A stretch of 7,779 nucleotides of DNA, taken from JBDSYA01 sp039925865 (GTDB lineage Bacteria; Bacteroidota; Ignavibacteria; Tepidaquicellales; Tepidaquicellaceae). Location of the stretch: the NCBI GenBank assembly GCA_039925865.1, contig JBDSYA010000217.1, positions 1 through 7,779 of the forward strand, written 5' to 3'. Every line of letters starts with the position of its first letter. Positions within the stretch are counted from its first letter, which is position 1. Shown here piece after piece: positions 5,325 through 7,779 of this stretch. The translations under genes were made by a program, and so were the position numbers. The notes below the pieces were generated by a model. That model saw nothing but the letters and a program-made list of their open reading frames with translations, searched no databases and was not told the DNA's origin.

Positions 5325-7265
5325 TTAACTCTTTTTTTTAGAAAATATTTTTACCGGATCATTAAGATAAGATATGAATACTTCCACATCCTCAGCTTCT
5401 TTTCCCATTACCAATGATTTGAGATTATAAATTATGTATCCGAAAATTTCTTTTGTCTCTATGGTCACCGGATTAATTCTATAATTTTGCAGGAATTTAA
5501 TGAATATATAACTTGCTTCAGCAAGCTGGATCATTCTTTTCATTTTAAGTTCCTTTGACAGCATCACAATTTCCTTAAAATTTGTAAGGCTCCCGGAGAG
5601 GCTGCGCAGAGCTTCATAGATCTGGTATTCACCTGTAATATTGTCCAGAGAATTTAATCTGGCCGCAGTATCTTTTACCAATTGCTTGATGAGTCCCAGC
5701 TTTACTTTTTGAGTATCATCAGGATACTTTTGATGTAACTGATTTTCAAGCTCCTGTTTTTCTTTTAACTGATTAATATAAAGTTTTCTTTTTTCCTTTT
5801 CTTCAATAAGAGCATAGCGGATATTTTCTATGGATTTCAAAATATCCTTATACCCGAAATAATCATCTCCCTTTATAAGACTTAGGACCAGCGCCAACCC
5901 TTTCTTAAAAAGATTTAATGTGCTCTCGGCAAGATCATATTTGCCGTCTGCGATCTTTTCAAATGAAAGTGTCAGTGTCTGGTAAATATTTGATATTATC
6001 TCCAGTGACATTTTTCGTGAAATGTCTTCAAGATGAGTTGATATCCCGGTAATGTTTTTTATTAAAGAATTTCTTTCATCTTCGTCACCGGGCTTTGCAT
6101 TTACCAGATAGATCATTATATCCAATTCTTTGTCAAGCTGGCTGTTCTTTTCTTTTATCTCATTCTCATATTCAATAAATGCGGCATTGGTAGGTTGTGG
6201 TGTGGTCTCTTCAGCGAATTGTTCACTGGCACCATCATCAAACATACCATTCAGCTCATCTTCGTGTTCTTCTTCTTGTTGTTCTTGTTGTTCTTGTTGT
6301 TCTTCTTGCTGATCTTCTTGTTGTTCTTCTTTAAATAATTTTAATTCTTCCTTTATGTCTTCACTTAATTGAATTTTCTCATTTGTTTCTGGATCGTTCT
6401 TATTTTCAATTATCTTGTCTTGACCAGTCTGTGCAAACAGCGTTACTTCAGCTTCTGGAGTGGTTTCCTTAGACTCTTTGAATTTAACCTTTGTCTGATC
6501 TTTGGCTATTGATTTAATATCCTCTTTATTGAATGGATGCTCTTCTTGATGCTCATCGTGATTCTCATCGAGATTTTTTTCCTCTGTTGAATCATCCGCA
6601 GATTCACTTGATGATGCACCTAAGTCTTCTTGTTCCGGAAGTTCATAAACATTCTCCTCAGTGTTTTTTCCGGTTTCAGGAAGCTCATACACTATCTCTT
6701 CATTAGTATCAGATTGGATCAGTTCAAGATAATTCTTCTTAAATAATATAATCTCCGGTTCCTCGTGCGTATCGACTGAGTCTGAATTCACAAAAAAAAC
6801 TTCCTCTTTTATTTCATTTCCCGGCTTTTCAATTTCCGGGTCTTTATCAGCAATGCTTGTGTCTTCATTCCTGAAAAAACTTTTTTTACTTAACTGAGGA
6901 TTCGAAAAATAATTTAAAAGTTCGTTTTCCAGATATTCTGTATCGGCCTGTATATTAAGTGAAAGGTTTTCAAAATTAATAACATCATCTTCAATTTTTT
7001 TAACGATAAAAATAAAGTATTTACCGATGTTCTTAAATTCACTGACGTGAGAAAGTATGAAGAGATCACGCAATAGGTTCTCTGAGCGGATCAACTTTCC
7101 AAAAAGTTTGTCTATGAGTTCCTTATCGGGGTTGTTTATATTATAACGGGCAAGATCATTTTTTGCTTTATGAAATACGAATTTCAGATAATCTGTTTTC
7201 CTGATCACATTCATGTTTTTCGGATTATTCTTCAGTATAAATTCTCTGTACTCTTGACGAAACAT
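5325..7265 (-). CDS. Large acidic protein of unknown function with Hpt-like helical regions
   Basis: I do not recognise a named family. The 646-residue product has no signal peptide or membrane helix, so it is probably cytoplasmic. Order: a helical region (about 20-120); a long acidic, low-complexity linker (about 121-360) with a doubled VYELPE motif at 186-211 and a Gln/Glu tract at 313-337; a helical region (about 365-480); a charged, coiled-coil-like stretch (about 482-515); and a last helical region (about 520-640). The three helical regions share hydrophobic spacing reminiscent of CheA P1/Hpt domains, but none has an HxLKG phosphorylation site. A signalling or scaffold role is inference. 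The start is uncertain: ATG 7265 overlaps alr by 41 nt, while ATG 7214 (Met18) begins 10 nt after the alr stop; neither has a Shine-Dalgarno sequence. The gene ends 30 nt before manC. The unbroken frame supports a real gene. Confidence 0.9.
   Translation of the reverse strand: MFRQEYREFILKNNPKNMNVIRKTDYLKFVFHKAKNDLARYNINNPDKELIDKLFGKLIRSENLLRDLFILSHVSEFKNIGKYFIFIVKKIEDDVINFENLSLNIQADTEYLENELLNYFSNPQLSKKSFFRNEDTSIADKDPEIEKPGNEIKEEVFFVNSDSVDTHEEPEIILFKKNYLELIQSDTNEEIVYELPETGKNTEENVYELPEQEDLGASSSESADDSTEEKNLDENHDEHQEEHPFNKEDIKSIAKDQTKVKFKESKETTPEAEVTLFAQTGQDKIIENKNDPETNEKIQLSEDIKEELKLFKEEQQEDQQEEQQEQQEQQEEEHEDELNGMFDDGASEQFAEETTPQPTNAAFIEYENEIKEKNSQLDKELDIMIYLVNAKPGDEDERNSLIKNITGISTHLEDISRKMSLEIISNIYQTLTLSFEKIADGKYDLAESTLNLFKKGLALVLSLIKGDDYFGYKDILKSIENIRYALIEEKEKRKLYINQLKEKQELENQLHQKYPDDTQKVKLGLIKQLVKDTAARLNSLDNITGEYQIYEALRSLSGSLTNFKEIVMLSKELKMKRMIQLAEASYIFIKFLQNYRINPVTIETKEIFGYIIYNLKSLVMGKEAEDVEVFISYLNDPVKIFSKKKS
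6255..6329 (-). repeat. In-frame Gln/Glu low-complexity tract (9-bp units)
   Basis: This stretch encodes residues 313-337 of the unknown acidic protein, built only from Glu, Gln, Asp and one His. The DNA consists of imperfect 9-nt units that read TTCTTGTTG on the plus strand (Gln-Gln-Glu), repeated most regularly around 6275-6305 and interrupted by GAT/GCT variants. Such tracts can change length by slippage in 3-nt steps without breaking the frame. Confidence 0.85.
6633..6710 (-). repeat. Duplicated 42-bp unit encoding two VYELPE motifs
   Basis: Residues 186-197 (ending EEIVYELPE) and 200-211 (ending EENVYELPE) of the acidic protein match at most positions with a spacing of 14 residues, and the DNA of the two copies is also clearly similar. 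It looks like a recent tandem duplication inside the disordered linker, giving two copies of a short linear motif. Confidence 0.75.
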
Positions 7266-7779
7266 TGCAAATTATTTCATATGGGATCGTGCCCGTAAGA
7301 TCAGATAATTCATCCGCAGGATAATCTTTCCCAAATAAAATTACTTCATCGCCGGTTTTTATTGTTGAATTGTTGCCAATTTCTGACATGATCCAGTCCA
7401 TACAAACTGTTCCAGCAGTTTTGAATTTTTTACCTTTTATAATTACGCTTGATCTGTTAGTAAGTAATCTGGAATATCCGTCTCCGTAACCAATGGGTAT
7501 TGACACAATCCTCGTTTTTCGTTTTGTAAAATATTTTCTGCCGTAAGATATGCTTTGGTTTTTTTCCAGCTCTTTAATAAATTTCACCCTGGATCTTAAA
7601 GTCATTACAGGCTTTATGCCGATATCTTTGACTTTTCTTTTTCTGTCGGGATAATATCCGTACAGAGAAATGCCGGGTCTTACCATATTAAAAAAAGAAT
7701 CGTTGAAATTTAAAATGCCTCCTGTGTTGCAGATGTGTTTCAGATCAAACTTAATTATGTTTTGTTCCAGTTCTTTGAC
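7225..7779 (-). CDS. alr: Alanine racemase, C-terminal half (5' end outside window)
   Basis: PLP-dependent racemase that interconverts L- and D-alanine in the cytoplasm and supplies D-Ala for peptidoglycan. The frame is open to the right edge, so only 184 C-terminal residues are present; the Met in MVRPGISLYG is internal, not a start. The segment runs from the end of the PLP barrel (HICNTGG, matching the usual H-x-ANS motif, then MVRPG with the Arg that contacts the PLP ring) into the C-terminal beta domain. That domain carries ISYGRKY, whose Tyr is the family's second catalytic base, PIGYGDGYSR, AGTVCMDWIM (active-site Met-Asp), GDEVILFG and the typical ending NVSSRVQRIY. The stop is therefore genuine. 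In Bacteroidota alr is sometimes fused to murF; the missing 5' part prevents a check here. It is the first gene seen in the leftward run and its end overlaps the longest form of the next gene. Confidence 0.96.
   Translation of the reverse strand, partial: VKELEQNIIKFDLKHICNTGGILNFNDSFFNMVRPGISLYGYYPDRKRKVKDIGIKPVMTLRSRVKFIKELEKNQSISYGRKYFTKRKTRIVSIPIGYGDGYSRLLTNRSSVIIKGKKFKTAGTVCMDWIMSEIGNNSTIKTGDEVILFGKDYPADELSDLTGTIPYEIICNVSSRVQRIYTEE

Noticed and set aside
6130..6312. Plus-strand frame encoding a Ser/Cys-rich peptide
   Set aside because: It is the antisense of the Gln/Glu tract; its composition follows directly from the CTT/GTT repeat.
7684..7686. ATG as the start of alr
   Set aside because: The frame continues upstream to the window edge and the upstream residues (HICNTGG) match the family, so this Met is internal.
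189..7779. A defence, mobile or biosynthetic gene system
   Set aside because: The neighbours are housekeeping enzymes with no nuclease-toxin, transposase or cluster signature; only the 646-aa gene is unexplained, and it alone does not define a system.

Overview
The window is AT-rich (roughly one third G+C by eye), and all seven genes lie on the minus strand, so it reads right to left. Gene starts have no clear Shine-Dalgarno sequence, spacers are short and AT-rich, and a lipoprotein joins an NlpE-type domain to a META domain. Together with a methylmalonyl-CoA epimerase, this suggests a bacterium of the Bacteroidota/Ignavibacteriota (FCB) group. I favour an Ignavibacteria-like organism, but that is an inference from gene character and not from any search.

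Layout from the right edge, in transcription order: the C-terminal half of alanine racemase (alr, cut by the window edge at 7779); a large acidic protein of 646 aa with no recognised family (5325-7265), whose longest form overlaps the alr end by 41 nt; mannose-1-phosphate guanylyltransferase (4188-5294); methylmalonyl-CoA epimerase (3700-4098); UvrC, the nucleotide excision repair nuclease (1733-3652); a NlpE-META lipoprotein (828-1640); and a small predicted secreted protein with a TTG start (189-692). Gaps between genes are 30, 89, 47, 92 and 135 nt. The genes from alr to uvrC could be one transcript. The last two may have their own promoters, and a candidate -10 box lies before the final gene.

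The enzymes do not form one pathway. They cover cell-wall D-alanine supply, GDP-mannose for glycans, propionate/methylmalonyl-CoA metabolism and DNA repair, followed by two envelope proteins. This looks like a housekeeping run, not an island. I see no transposase, integrase, tRNA, rRNA or CRISPR array.

The least explained gene is the 646-aa protein. Its N-terminal region and its two C-terminal regions share a helical pattern like histidine-phosphotransfer (Hpt/CheA P1) domains, but without the HxLKG phosphorylation motif. The two C-terminal copies align to each other at an offset of about 154-155 residues. The copies are separated by an acidic linker that carries a duplicated VYELPE motif and a Gln/Glu tract. 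Outside genes, the clearest structure is a repeat of four CTTTGCG/CTTTGTG heptamers at 15-54.
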